DNA of 64,000 bases from an uncultured Caulobacterales bacterium (GTDB taxonomy: Bacteria; Pseudomonadota; Alphaproteobacteria; Caulobacterales; Maricaulaceae), in the NCBI GenBank assembly GCA_937928165.1, contig CALFVT010000004.1, positions 62,001 through 126,000 on the forward strand, written 5' to 3'. Both the position numbers and the translations under genes were made by a program. Shown here piece after piece: positions 18,505 through 26,650 of the stretch. Below the pieces are notes generated by a model. It was not told where the DNA came from. It ran no database searches and worked only from the letters and a program-made list of their open reading frames with translations. Within the stretch, counting starts at the first letter, position 1. Each line of letters opens with the position of its first letter.

Positions 18505-18720
18505 TATAATAGCTTTGTGTTTCCTATGGATGGACATTCGCGCGTTAGTTTGTTTGGGAAATCATGATAGGCGCAGATAGCGGCGGGAGCTAACGCACTT
18601 GCTGTCCTGCCGTACCCTCTGTCGGGCGCTGCGAGTGCGGCGTGCGAGGTGAGAGCTGAGATGGTCTAGACCCAATGACTGTCCGGGGGCTGCGAAAAAC
18701 CCTATCTCGCAGCGTGCGCC
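18505..18720 (+). ncRNA. Candidate structured RNA downstream of tRNA-Glu
   Basis: A consensus -10 TATAAT lies at 18505-18510; the -35 is weak. Downstream are two long-range inverted repeats: GCGTTAG (18542-18548) with CTAACGC (18590-18596), extendable by three pairs including G-U, and GGCGCTGCGAG (18625-18635) with CTCGCAGCG plus CGCC (18706-18720, TG bulge). The 3' strand can instead pair locally: GCTGCGA (18689-18695) with TCGCAGC (18707-18713). No reading frame of note covers 18423-18700. It does not match what I know of RNase P, tmRNA, SRP or 6S RNA. The RNA call is an inference from these pairings. Confidence 0.4.
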
Positions 18721-18977
18721 GCGTTAAAAGCTGCGCCGTGAATGTAAATTTGCGGCTCAAGCCTAATGCGGCGGCTGGGTTTCAACGTGAAGCCCGGCAC
18801 TTGTTTGCGTAAAACACATAGATATTCGGTAACCAGCGCAAACAAGTCCGCTGCGAATAGTCCAAACTGCCAAAACCGCGGCAGATAACGTTGCCCCATG
18901 GGCGAAGATAATTTGGTAAAATTAAAAAAATGGAGCCGCATTAAAAAGAAATATTTGACTTGTTTAAATTTGTTCAC
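18702..18977 (-). CDS. Uncertain small ORF coupled to the GDPD gene
   Basis: A 91-residue frame starting with GTG that overlaps the upstream gene's stop as GTGA, as in translational coupling. It has a basic N-terminus and one hydrophobic stretch (FWQFGLFAADLFALVTEYL). I recognise no family. Against it: strong inverted repeats lie inside the frame (18774-18783 with 18789-18798; 18799-18809 with 18837-18847), which suits a structured RNA better than a gene. It may be a real membrane peptide, a decayed gene, or chance. Confidence 0.35.
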   Translation of the reverse strand: MNKFKQVKYFFLMRLHFFNFTKLSSPMGQRYLPRFWQFGLFAADLFALVTEYLCVLRKQVPGFTLKPSRRIRLEPQIYIHGAAFNAAHAAR

Positions 18978-19801
18978 TCGCCTTTAACGGCCTCAAAAAC
19001 ATCTTTATTATCAATAAAATAAAGGTCTATATTAAAGCGGGATTGGTGATCGTTGATGTGATCCCAATCAAGATAAGAAAATGTACTCACCCGCAGACCG
19101 TCTGTGTGATAATTATCGACAAGCGCGCGGCTCACCATATCTTGCGGGACGCAGACTGAGCCTTTTGAGGCGATTAAAATCTCCCGAAGCCTACCGGATA
19201 GAGGCCCGTCAACAAACCAACCGCTGCGCTCTCCGTGAATATAGTCGCGGCTAAGGCGCGGAATATGCCCGGCCTCAGCGGTGTAAACGATATGTTTAGC
19301 GCGTATCCCAGCACTGGGATTTTGGCACCAATGGCTTAGGCAGAGGGGAATATCCGGCGCAATGTCGTGCATGGCATAAAGAACATTAGGCACCCATGAG
19401 ACATATTCGGTGCGGCCTTGCAGGCGGTGCGCACAGACAAGCGCGTGAATGGCTTCTTCAAAGCCGCCGTCTTTAATATCGACCAAAAGCCGCGTGTTTT
19501 TATGGGGATGGGCCGCAATCGCCGCAAAAAGGGTGTCCGCCGTGGGCATATGGGCAAACCGCCCTCCAAGCCCAGCGTAATCGGCGGTTTTGTGATCTGA
19601 TAACAACAAATGCTGACCGTTTTTATCCGGTGCAGCTTCGTCGTGATAAATCATGGGCGTGCCGCAGGCAGCGATACGGATATCAAATTCAATATAAGCA
19701 ACGCCGAAATCAAGGGCGGCATTCACCCCGTCTACGGAGTTTTCCATATCAGAAAACCCGCGAAATCTGTGGGATATAAGTGAAAAAAGCGAGCCTGTCA
19801 T
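18974..19801 (-). CDS. Glycerophosphodiester phosphodiesterase family protein
   Basis: The 275-residue protein has a GDPD TIM-barrel pattern: HR at residues 11-12, EN(S) in MENSVDGVNAALDFG, the metal pair in IEFDI (Glu38, Asp40), YHDE (His53), and LVDIKDGG (Asp108, Lys110) in place of the usual E-x-K. It has no signal peptide, so it is probably cytoplasmic. The family hydrolyses glycerophosphodiesters to glycerol 3-phosphate and an alcohol; the exact substrate is unknown. DM13 lies 47 bases upstream on the same strand. Confidence 0.85.
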   Translation of the reverse strand: MTGSLFSLISHRFRGFSDMENSVDGVNAALDFGVAYIEFDIRIAACGTPMIYHDEAAPDKNGQHLLLSDHKTADYAGLGGRFAHMPTADTLFAAIAAHPHKNTRLLVDIKDGGFEEAIHALVCAHRLQGRTEYVSWVPNVLYAMHDIAPDIPLCLSHWCQNPSAGIRAKHIVYTAEAGHIPRLSRDYIHGERSGWFVDGPLSGRLREILIASKGSVCVPQDMVSRALVDNYHTDGLRVSTFSYLDWDHINDHQSRFNIDLYFIDNKDVFEAVKGE

Positions 19802-19848
19802 AGGCCCGCTTTAATTGGTTTTATTAAGATTGTCAGCCCGTTTTTAAA

Positions 19849-20286
19849 CTAAGAGCCGTAACCTTGTTTAGTTTCTACTGTGGTTTCGCTATCAGGAATG
19901 TCAAAACCTCCCCAAAGAATGTTATAGGCTTCGCAGTGGATAAGAATACTTTCATAATCATCAAGATTAATATCATCAGGTAGGACATATTCTTGCGCGC
20001 CTTTATTTGAATCAATTAGGCCAAGGCTAACCGGCGCAATAAAGTCTGGGTTCTTTTTCAAATCTGCGACATTTTTCTTAGATAGAAAGATTTTAAGGTC
20101 GGGGCCATTTTTCGTTTTGAAATCGTCACCAAATTTCAGCACGTTTTTACCGTCAACTTGCGTTAACGTCCAAGATCCTTTGATTCTATATTTTTTTTTC
20201 GTGAAAATGCCGTTGCTATCGGCAGCAAATGCGTTTCCAGCAAAGGCCAAGGCAATAGCGGCGGGTAAAATAAGTTTCTTTAACAT
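19849..20286 (-). CDS. DM13-domain exported protein
   Basis: The 145-residue protein has a Sec signal peptide (cleavage after AFAAD-like sequence, near residue 21) and then a DM13 fold: YRIKGSWTLTQVDGKNVLKFGDDFKT, GPDLKIFLSKKNV, and DYESILIHCEAYNILWGG with the family's single conserved Cys. DM13 domains have been proposed to act in electron transfer or redox, which is not proven for bacterial single-domain forms. It is the first gene of a minus-strand pair with GDPD and divergent from nuoA. Confidence 0.85.
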   Translation of the reverse strand: MLKKLILPAAIALAFAGNAFAADSNGIFTKKKYRIKGSWTLTQVDGKNVLKFGDDFKTKNGPDLKIFLSKKNVADLKKNPDFIAPVSLGLIDSNKGAQEYVLPDDINLDDYESILIHCEAYNILWGGFDIPDSETTVETKQGYGS

Positions 20287-20679
20287 AATATCCCTCTATG
20301 GATTGATTTGTGTTGCCCAGCTTATGGCAAAATTTGTCTTCACTTGAAACTAAATAGGACGTGATATGTGAATATATTTTCTGTGAACTGTCGTGATAAG
20401 CTTTGATCTTTCTCCTGCGCAGTATTTCAGCCGGCTAAAACGACTCGATTTCGCCTGTAAATTAACGCCGCATGGGTTATTTCGCGGCTAGAGGGTGTGA
20501 TCGTCCTCATCTTGGCTTTAATAAGTGATAACTGCGCGCATTGGGCGCTGATTTTGTTAGAATTTGACATTGCTTTTTGAAGGCTGCCTCACTAGGTTCC
20601 GGCCAAATCTGATTATACGCTGGCTGCGTATAATTTCATGTCGCATATATGGGTTGTGCGCGAGTAGGGAATAGGGATT
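20287..20679 (+). other. Intergenic region upstream of the nuo operon
   Basis: A 393-base gap between the divergent DM13 gene and nuoA. It must carry both promoters. A TTGACA hexamer (20564-20569) has no good -10 at the right distance. The only strong structure is the inverted repeat at 20612-20634. No credible small gene was found; the 18-codon frame at about 20470 has no ribosome site. Confidence 0.6.
20612..20634 (+). promoter_or_regulatory. Perfect inverted repeat before nuoA
   Basis: ATTATACGC (20612-20620) and GCGTATAAT (20626-20634) form a perfect 9-bp dyad with a five-base spacer, ending 45 bases before the nuoA start. The right arm contains TATAAT, so it could be an operator over a -10 element or a 5' mRNA hairpin. 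Confidence 0.55.
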
Positions 20680-21045
20680 ATGTCCGGCTTTCTTTTAGAA
20701 TATTTACCAATTCTCATAGTTTTTGGAATCGCGACGGTTTTATCGCTCCTGTTCCTCGTCGCGGCCAAAATTATGGCGCCGGCCTCTGGGGATGTGGAAA
20801 AGCTCTCGACTTATGAGTGCGGCTTTAACGCCTTTGATGATAGCCGAATGAAATTTGACGTGCAGTTTTATCTTGTCGCGATCCTTTTTATTATATTTGA
20901 CCTCGAAATTGCCTTCCTCTTTCCCTATGCGGTGTCGCTCGATAAAGTTGGGATATATGGATGGGCGGTTGTGATGATTTTTCTATCAGAACTAATTTGG
21001 GGGCTTTATTACGCATGGAAGAAAGGCGCGCTGGATTGGCAATAG
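20680..21045 (+). CDS. nuoA: NADH-quinone oxidoreductase subunit A
   Basis: First gene of the complex I operon. The 121-residue protein has three membrane helices and the conserved loop STYECGFNAFDDSRMKFDVQFY, followed by FDLEIAFLFPYAVSL and the C-terminal IWGLYYAWKKGALDW. NuoA sits at the junction of the peripheral and membrane arms near the quinone channel. Length and motifs are normal. Confidence 0.97.
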   Translation: MSGFLLEYLPILIVFGIATVLSLLFLVAAKIMAPASGDVEKLSTYECGFNAFDDSRMKFDVQFYLVAILFIIFDLEIAFLFPYAVSLDKVGIYGWAVVMIFLSELIWGLYYAWKKGALDWQ

Positions 21046-21057
21046 CCGCCCGCGTGA

Positions 21058-21645
21058 ATGGTTGATATGTCTGACGGAATTATAAAGCCCACTACGCCTG
21101 CCTTTCAAAGCGCGCGTGATCTTGGCACCCCTGCTTATGATCCAAAGAAACATGACCCGTTTTTTGACGGTATGTCTGACCAGCTCGCTGATAAAGGTTT
21201 TATAACGGCCTCGGCGGATGACCTTATCACATGGGCGCGGACAGGGAGCCTAATGTGGATGACATTTGGCCTTGCGTGCTGCGCCGTTGAAATGATGCAG
21301 GCCTCTATGCCTCGTTATGATGTGGAGCGGTTTGGCTTTGCGCCGCGGGCCTCCCCGCGCCAAAGTGATGTCATGATCGTGGCGGGAACCTTAACCAATA
21401 AAATGGCGCCGGCCCTGCGTAAGGTTTATGACCAAATGCCAAATCCGCGTTATGTTATTTCTATGGGCTCTTGCGCTAATGGGGGCGGATATTATCATTA
21501 CTCCTATAGCGTTGTGCGCGGCTGTGACCGCATTGTGCCCGTTGATATTTATGTGCCGGGCTGTCCGCCAACCGCAGAGGCCTTGGTTTACGGTATTTTA
21601 CAGCTACAAAAGAAAATCCGCCGCGAAGGCAATATTCAGCGTTAG
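21058..21645 (+). CDS. nuoB: NADH-quinone oxidoreductase subunit B
   Basis: Carries cluster N2, the last iron-sulfur cluster before quinone. Ligands are visible: the tandem Cys of [12 protein letters not shown], Cys in [12 protein letters not shown] and Cys in [11 protein letters not shown]. The 195-residue protein has a hydrophilic N-terminal extension of about 55 residues. It starts 12 bases after nuoA. Confidence 0.97.
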   Translation: MVDMSDGIIKPTTPAFQSARDLGTPAYDPKKHDPFFDGMSDQLADKGFITASADDLITWARTGSLMWMTFGLACCAVEMMQASMPRYDVERFGFAPRASPRQSDVMIVAGTLTNKMAPALRKVYDQMPNPRYVISMGSCANGGGYYHYSYSVVRGCDRIVPVDIYVPGCPPTAEALVYGILQLQKKIRREGNIQR

Positions 21646-21654
21646 CCTGATGGG

Positions 21655-22272
21655 GTGAAGATGATGCACGACCTTAAAGATCATATCGAAGCCAGCCTTG
21701 GCGATGCCGTTAACTCCATTGATATTACCTTTGGGGAAATCACAGTGAACGCCCGGCGCGCCGAAGTTGTTCGCGTCATAGGCTTTTTACGCGATGATCC
21801 AATGTGTAAGTTCCAGCAATTAATTGATGTTGCAGGGGCCGATTACCCCGCGCGGGAGCGGCGTTTTGATGTGGTGTATCATATGCTCAGCATGACCCAT
21901 AATCACCGTATCCGTATTAAAATTACAACTGATGAAGACATTCCCGTCCACAGCCTTATTGGCCTGTTTCCAAATGCAGAATGGTATGAACGCGAAGCCT
22001 TTGACATGTATGGTATTGCCTTTGATCAGCATCCTGACCTGCGGCGTATTCTTACCGATTACGGCTTTGAAGGCCATCCGCTCCGCAAGGATTTTCCGCT
22101 CACGGGTTTTGTCGAAGTGCGCTATGATGAAGACCGCAAGGCTGTTGTCTATGAGCCTGTGAACCTACCGCAAGAATATCGTAGCTTTGACTTTATGTCG
22201 CCGTGGGAGGGCGCAAAATATGTACTCCCCGGTGATGAGAAAAGCGATGAAAAAGTGGAGAGTGAAGGGTGA
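21655..22272 (+). CDS. nuoC: NADH-quinone oxidoreductase subunit C
   Basis: Peripheral-arm scaffold subunit (30 kDa type). The 205-residue protein ends its conserved domain with the signature [19 protein letters not shown] and [16 protein letters not shown], preceded by [15 protein letters not shown]. It is separate from nuoD, as usual in alphaproteobacteria. Its TGA shares bases with the start of the next gene. Confidence 0.97.
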   Translation: MKMMHDLKDHIEASLGDAVNSIDITFGEITVNARRAEVVRVIGFLRDDPMCKFQQLIDVAGADYPARERRFDVVYHMLSMTHNHRIRIKITTDEDIPVHSLIGLFPNAEWYEREAFDMYGIAFDQHPDLRRILTDYGFEGHPLRKDFPLTGFVEVRYDEDRKAVVYEPVNLPQEYRSFDFMSPWEGAKYVLPGDEKSDEKVESEG

Positions 22273-22817
22273 TGCGAGTGGCCTTAAAGCTATCTTTATA
22301 TGCAGCCTTATCTGCAACTTTACTGCCTGTTGACGCGGCGGGTCAAACAGCCGTGCCTTCTAGTGTACCGGGTTATACAGCCGAGATTCTGGCCCAAAAC
22401 ATTGATAATATTACCGTGAAACATGCGGGAAGCTGTGTGGATAGGCTTAGCACTTTACGGCTACAAAAAATAAATTCGGCCCCTGTTTTCTCCTCAAAAT
22501 CAAAGAAAAAAGCACGTAAGCAAGAAGCGGCTCTTTATGGCAAACATCAGGATGTGTTTAAATCTTACATTAAGCAACATGCGAGTGCTGAAGAGTTAAA
22601 GGCACGAAAGAAACAAAACCGGAAATATGATGCAGCCGAAATTGTTGCACTTGGACTTGGCGGGCGAAGTCAAAAGCAAAGTTATATGGAGCGTATATCC
22701 CATGATGGTCATAACTGCATGCGAATTGTTATAAATGCCAAAAACAAATATTTAGCTTCGGCGCAGAATAACGTGCAAGGCCTTTCTGTGACCGGCGCTT
22801 CAGAGGTTAAGCAATGA
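22272..22817 (+). CDS. Exported protein of unknown function inside the nuo operon
   Basis: A 181-residue protein inserted between nuoC and nuoD. The start at ATG 22272 overlaps the nuoC stop by one base; GTG 22269 is also possible. It has a signal peptide (hydrophobic to about residue 22, then a VDAAGQ-type cleavage site). The mature protein is Lys-rich with two Cys (in HAGSCVDRL and GHNCMRIV) that could form a disulfide, and a basic middle ([12 protein letters not shown]). I recognise no domain. It overlaps nuoD by ATGA, so it is coupled on both sides. A complex I accessory or assembly role is speculation from position alone. Confidence 0.75.
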   Translation: MRVALKLSLYAALSATLLPVDAAGQTAVPSSVPGYTAEILAQNIDNITVKHAGSCVDRLSTLRLQKINSAPVFSSKSKKKARKQEAALYGKHQDVFKSYIKQHASAEELKARKKQNRKYDAAEIVALGLGGRSQKQSYMERISHDGHNCMRIVINAKNKYLASAQNNVQGLSVTGASEVKQ

Positions 22818-24010
22818 CTAAACATGAAGCCATACTCGAAGGTGATGATCGTAATTTCACCATTAATTTTGGCCCGCAGCATCCGGCGGCCCATGGGGTG
22901 TTGCGCCTTGTGCTCGAGCTTGACGGGGAGATTGTAGAGCGGGTTGACCCGCATATCGGACTTTTACATCGGGGTACGGAAAAGCTCATCGAGCACAAGA
23001 CTTATCTTCAGGCACTGCCCTATTTTGACCGCCTTGATTATGTCGCGCCGATGAACCAGGAACATGCCTATTGCATGGCGATTGAAAAATTAGCTGGTAT
23101 AGAAGTGCCGCGCCGTGCGCAATTTATCCGCGTGCTATATTCCGAGATTGGCCGCATCTTGTCCCATATGCTGAATATCACCACACAGGCTATGGATGTG
23201 GGCGCGCTGACCCCGCCTGTCTGGGGTTTTGAAGAGCGTGAAAAGCTGATGGTGTTTTATGAGCGGGCGTGCGGTTCGCGTATGCATGCGGCTTATTTTC
23301 GCCCCGGCGGTGTCCACCAAGACTTACCGCCTGCGCTGATTAATGATCTGCTGAATTGGTGTGATCAATTTCCGGAAAAACTCCAAGATATTGAGACGCT
23401 CTTGACGGAAAACCGTATTTTCAAACAGCGCAATGTCGATATTGGTGTGGTCTCCAAGCAGGACTGTATGGAGTGGGGCTTTACGGGCGTATTGCTGCGT
23501 GGTTCTGGTGTGCCGTGGGATTTGCGCCGTAGCCAGCCCTATGAAGTCTATAATGAGCTTGAGTTTAAAATCCCTTTGGGTAAAAACGGCGATTGCTATG
23601 ACCGCTATGTCTGCCGCGTTGAGGAAATGTATGAGAGCGTAAAGATCATGCGCCAATGCCTTGAAATGATGCCTGAAGGCCCGGTGATGTCAACGAATCA
23701 TAAAACCACCCCGCCGCGCCGTGCCGATATGAAGCAAAGCATGGAAGCTCTTATTCATCATTTTAAACTCTACACCGAAGGCTTTAAAGTGCCTGCGGGT
23801 GAAGTTTATGCGGCGGTTGAAGCGCCCAAGGGTGAATTTGGGGTTTACCTCGTCAGTGATGGGAGTAATACGCCCTACCGCTGTAAAATCCGCGCGCCGG
23901 GTTTCCCGCATTTGGCGGCCATGGATTATTTAAACAAAGGGCATATGCTCGCTGATGTGTCGGCCATTCTCGGCTCGCTCGACATCGTCTTTGGGGAGAT
24001 TGATCGCTAA
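22814..24010 (+). CDS. nuoD: NADH-quinone oxidoreductase subunit D
   Basis: The 49 kDa subunit that forms the quinone site with NuoB. The 398-residue protein has [23 protein letters not shown] at the N-terminus, [35 protein letters not shown], and the C-terminal [21 protein letters not shown], ending [10 protein letters not shown]. It overlaps nuoE by one base. Confidence 0.98.
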   Translation: MTKHEAILEGDDRNFTINFGPQHPAAHGVLRLVLELDGEIVERVDPHIGLLHRGTEKLIEHKTYLQALPYFDRLDYVAPMNQEHAYCMAIEKLAGIEVPRRAQFIRVLYSEIGRILSHMLNITTQAMDVGALTPPVWGFEEREKLMVFYERACGSRMHAAYFRPGGVHQDLPPALINDLLNWCDQFPEKLQDIETLLTENRIFKQRNVDIGVVSKQDCMEWGFTGVLLRGSGVPWDLRRSQPYEVYNELEFKIPLGKNGDCYDRYVCRVEEMYESVKIMRQCLEMMPEGPVMSTNHKTTPPRRADMKQSMEALIHHFKLYTEGFKVPAGEVYAAVEAPKGEFGVYLVSDGSNTPYRCKIRAPGFPHLAAMDYLNKGHMLADVSAILGSLDIVFGEIDR

Positions 24011-25089
24011 TGGGTGCTCGTAGACTCGCCATAAGACAGCCGGATAGTTTTTCTCTCTCGGACGGCGCTAAAAAAGAGATTGCGGTTTGGGTTGCTAAAT
24101 ATCCCGATGGGCGGCAGCGCAGCGCCTTGATTCCAGCGCTTTGGATTGCCCAAAAAGACGCGGGCGGATGGCTCCCCGAAGCGGCCCTTCGGCAGCTCGG
24201 TGATATGCTCGATATGGCTTATATTCGCGTCTATGAAGTGGCGACATTTTACACCATGTTTAACCTTGCGCCTGTGGGAGTTCATTTTGTGCAGCTTTGC
24301 GGGACAACGCCCTGCTGGCTACGCGGGTCTGATGATCTCAAAGCTATGCTCACCCGCAAAATTGGCCCGCAAGGCACGATTTCCGACGACGGTAAACTGT
24401 CTTGGCTCGAAGTCGAATGTCTCGGCGCCTGTGCCAATGCGCCTATGGCCCAGATTTCCAATCTGTCTAACGATCATTATTATGAAGACTTAACAGCGGA
24501 AAACCTCGAAACGATTTTAGATGATCTTATGGCGGGGAAAACGCCGGATTATGGCCCGCAAAATAGCCGCCATACATCAGAGCCTGAAGGCGGAGCGCAA
24601 GCCCTCACAACGGATGCAATTTTCGATCAGGAGATTAATCTAAAAACCCTGCCGAATGCGGGAAAAAAGGCCAAAATTACTTATCATGCCGCCGACCCCA
24701 AAGGCCGCCGCGCGACAACGGCAGGGCGTAAGAATAAGCCTAAAGGCGCGCGAGCGCCCAATGCGGCCCGTCCGCCGCTCTCATCAACGCAAAAGCCCAC
24801 GGTGAAACCTAAGGCAAAACCTGCATCAAAGCCCAAAGTTCTTTATACCGATGGCCCGACAGAGGGCGCACCAGATGATTTAAAGAAAATCAAAGGGATA
24901 GGGCCAAAGTTTGAAGGTGATCTTAACGGCAAAGGCGTTTATTACTTCCGCCAGATCGCAGCTTGGAAAGCGGCGGATGTGAAAATGGTTGAAGGCGTCA
25001 TTGATAGCTTCCCTGGACGCATTAAACGTGATGAATGGATTAAACAGGCGAAGTCTCTCGCCAAAACCGCGGCAAAGGCAAAAGCGTAA
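24010..25089 (+). CDS. nuoE: NADH-quinone oxidoreductase subunit E with helix-hairpin-helix tail
   Basis: Residues 1-180 are the 24 kDa subunit with the [2Fe-2S] cluster N1a: Cys pairs in [12 protein letters not shown] and [12 protein letters not shown] Pro/Lys/Ala-rich linker (about residues 205-285) and a C-terminal helix-hairpin-helix-like domain (about 290-355: [20 protein letters not shown], then [14 protein letters not shown]) follow. The tail roughly doubles the protein relative to E. coli NuoE and is known in other alphaproteobacteria. Its role is not established. Confidence 0.96.
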   Translation: MGARRLAIRQPDSFSLSDGAKKEIAVWVAKYPDGRQRSALIPALWIAQKDAGGWLPEAALRQLGDMLDMAYIRVYEVATFYTMFNLAPVGVHFVQLCGTTPCWLRGSDDLKAMLTRKIGPQGTISDDGKLSWLEVECLGACANAPMAQISNLSNDHYYEDLTAENLETILDDLMAGKTPDYGPQNSRHTSEPEGGAQALTTDAIFDQEINLKTLPNAGKKAKITYHAADPKGRRATTAGRKNKPKGARAPNAARPPLSSTQKPTVKPKAKPASKPKVLYTDGPTEGAPDDLKKIKGIGPKFEGDLNGKGVYYFRQIAAWKAADVKMVEGVIDSFPGRIKRDEWIKQAKSLAKTAAKAKA

Positions 25090-25091
25090 TC

Positions 25092-26408
25092 ATGGCTCAG
25101 CTTTTACAAGATAAAGACCGGATTTTCCAAAATCTTTACGGCCAATGTGATTGGCGTCTTGAAGGCGCGCAAAAACGCGGCGCATGGATTGGCACATCGG
25201 CTATGTTAGCGCAGGGCCGTGATTGGATAATTGACCAAGTTAAATCATCGGGCCTTCGCGGACGCGGCGGTGCGGGGTTCCCAACGGGGCTTAAATGGTC
25301 CTTCATGCCCAAAGACGTCGGTAATCGCCCGCATTATTTGGTGGTCAACGCCGATGAGTCAGAGCCGGGCTCTTGTAAAGACCGCGATATACTGCGCCAT
25401 GACCCGCATTTGCTCATCGAAGGCTGCCTTGTGGCCTCTTTCGCCATGCAAGCCCATGCGTGTTACATATACTTGCGCGGAGAATATATCTTTGAGCGCA
25501 ACCGTATTCAAGCCGCCATTGACGAAGCCTATGCGGCGGGTCTTGTGGGTAAAAACGCCTGCGGCACGGGTTGGGATTTTGACATTTATATGCACCACGG
25601 CGCGGGAGCTTATATTTGCGGTGAAGAAACCGCACTCCTCGAAAGCCTTGAAGGCAAAAAAGGACAGCCGCGTCTTAAGCCGCCCTTTCCGGCGGGTGCG
25701 GGGCTTTATGGTTGTCCGACCACGGTGAATAATGTCGAATCTATCGCGGTTGTGCCGACGATATTGCGGCGCGGCGCAGATTGGTTCTCAGGCTTTGGGC
25801 GCGAAAATAATAAAGGCACGAAAGTGTTTTCCCTCTCCGGCCATGTAAACACGCCCTGTAATATCGAAGAGGCTTTGTCGATACCGATGAAGACCTTGAT
25901 TGAAACTTACGGCGGCGGTGTGCGCGGCGGTTGGGATAATTTAAAATGCGTAATTCCGGGCGGCTCCTCTGTGCCGCTTCTGCCGAAAGAGATTTGCGAT
26001 AATGTGCTGATGGATTTTGATGCCCTGCGGGAGCATCAATCAGGCCTCGGCACGGCGGCGGTGATTGTTTTGGATAAATCCACCGATGTGGTCAAAGCCA
26101 TCGCGCGGCTATCTTATTTTTACAAACATGAAAGCTGCGGGCAATGTACGCCATGCCGTGAAGGTACGGGCTGGATGTGGCGCGTCATGGAACGTATGGT
26201 GCGCGGCGAGGCGGATACCTCCGAAATTGATACGCTGCTGGATGTAACCAAACAGGTTGAAGGCCACACGATCTGCGCCCTTGGGGACGCGGCAGCTTGG
26301 CCCATCCAGGGCCTGATCCGTCACTTCCGCCACGAAATCGAAGAACGCATCGATAATTACCGTGCGGGTAAACCCGTTTTTGTTTCATCCCTAGAAGCGG
26401 CAGAGTAG
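25092..26408 (+). CDS. nuoF: NADH-quinone oxidoreductase subunit F
   Basis: The 51 kDa NADH-oxidising subunit with FMN and cluster N3. The 438-residue protein has the NADH/FMN motifs [16 protein letters not shown] and [34 protein letters not shown], and the [4Fe-4S] motif [12 protein letters not shown]. All features are canonical. It is followed five bases later by a small gene before nuoG. Confidence 0.98.
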   Translation: MAQLLQDKDRIFQNLYGQCDWRLEGAQKRGAWIGTSAMLAQGRDWIIDQVKSSGLRGRGGAGFPTGLKWSFMPKDVGNRPHYLVVNADESEPGSCKDRDILRHDPHLLIEGCLVASFAMQAHACYIYLRGEYIFERNRIQAAIDEAYAAGLVGKNACGTGWDFDIYMHHGAGAYICGEETALLESLEGKKGQPRLKPPFPAGAGLYGCPTTVNNVESIAVVPTILRRGADWFSGFGRENNKGTKVFSLSGHVNTPCNIEEALSIPMKTLIETYGGGVRGGWDNLKCVIPGGSSVPLLPKEICDNVLMDFDALREHQSGLGTAAVIVLDKSTDVVKAIARLSYFYKHESCGQCTPCREGTGWMWRVMERMVRGEADTSEIDTLLDVTKQVEGHTICALGDAAAWPIQGLIRHFRHEIEERIDNYRAGKPVFVSSLEAAE

Positions 26409-26413
26409 ATAAA

Positions 26414-26650
26414 ATGTCTCGACTGGTAAAACTTCATTTATCTGAAAAAGACAATCGGCCCATTGCTGTGCCAGTATCAGATATCGTCAGCGTAAATACT
26501 GCTTCTGATAAAGAAAACAAGCTGTTGGGTGCCAACGCAAAAGTTTATTATTCGCGTAGTGCTTGGATTGGCGGAGAGCAAATTCTTGTTCGTGAAACTC
26601 TTGATGAAGTCATATCACTTGTAAATATTCTGAAGGTTAATCATGACTGA
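26414..26650 (+). CDS. Small FlbD-like protein in the nuo operon
   Basis: A 78-residue soluble protein. Its ending (KVYYSRSAWIGGEQILVRET, then LDEVISLVNIL) resembles the small beta-rich FlbD/FlaEb-type proteins, where a Gly-containing hairpin is followed by a short C-terminal helix; this is a weak resemblance by eye. It lies between nuoF and nuoG, overlapping nuoG by 8 bases, so it is clearly part of the operon. No Cys or metal motif. Function unknown. Confidence 0.7.
   Translation: MSRLVKLHLSEKDNRPIAVPVSDIVSVNTASDKENKLLGANAKVYYSRSAWIGGEQILVRETLDEVISLVNILKVNHD

Noticed and set aside
18423-18720. RNase P RNA, tmRNA, SRP RNA or 6S RNA
   Set aside because: The hallmark strings (GAGGAAAGTC and ACAGAA of RNase P, GGAAG-loop of SRP, tag-coding region of tmRNA) are absent on both strands, and the usual 6S neighbours are not here.
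18348-20286. Integrated element at tRNA-Glu
   Set aside because: No integrase, no duplicated tRNA 3' end and no mobile-element genes follow; the genes present are ordinary enzymes.
20470-20526. 18-codon ORF in the nuoA upstream region
   Set aside because: No ribosome site, no hydrophobic or conserved pattern.
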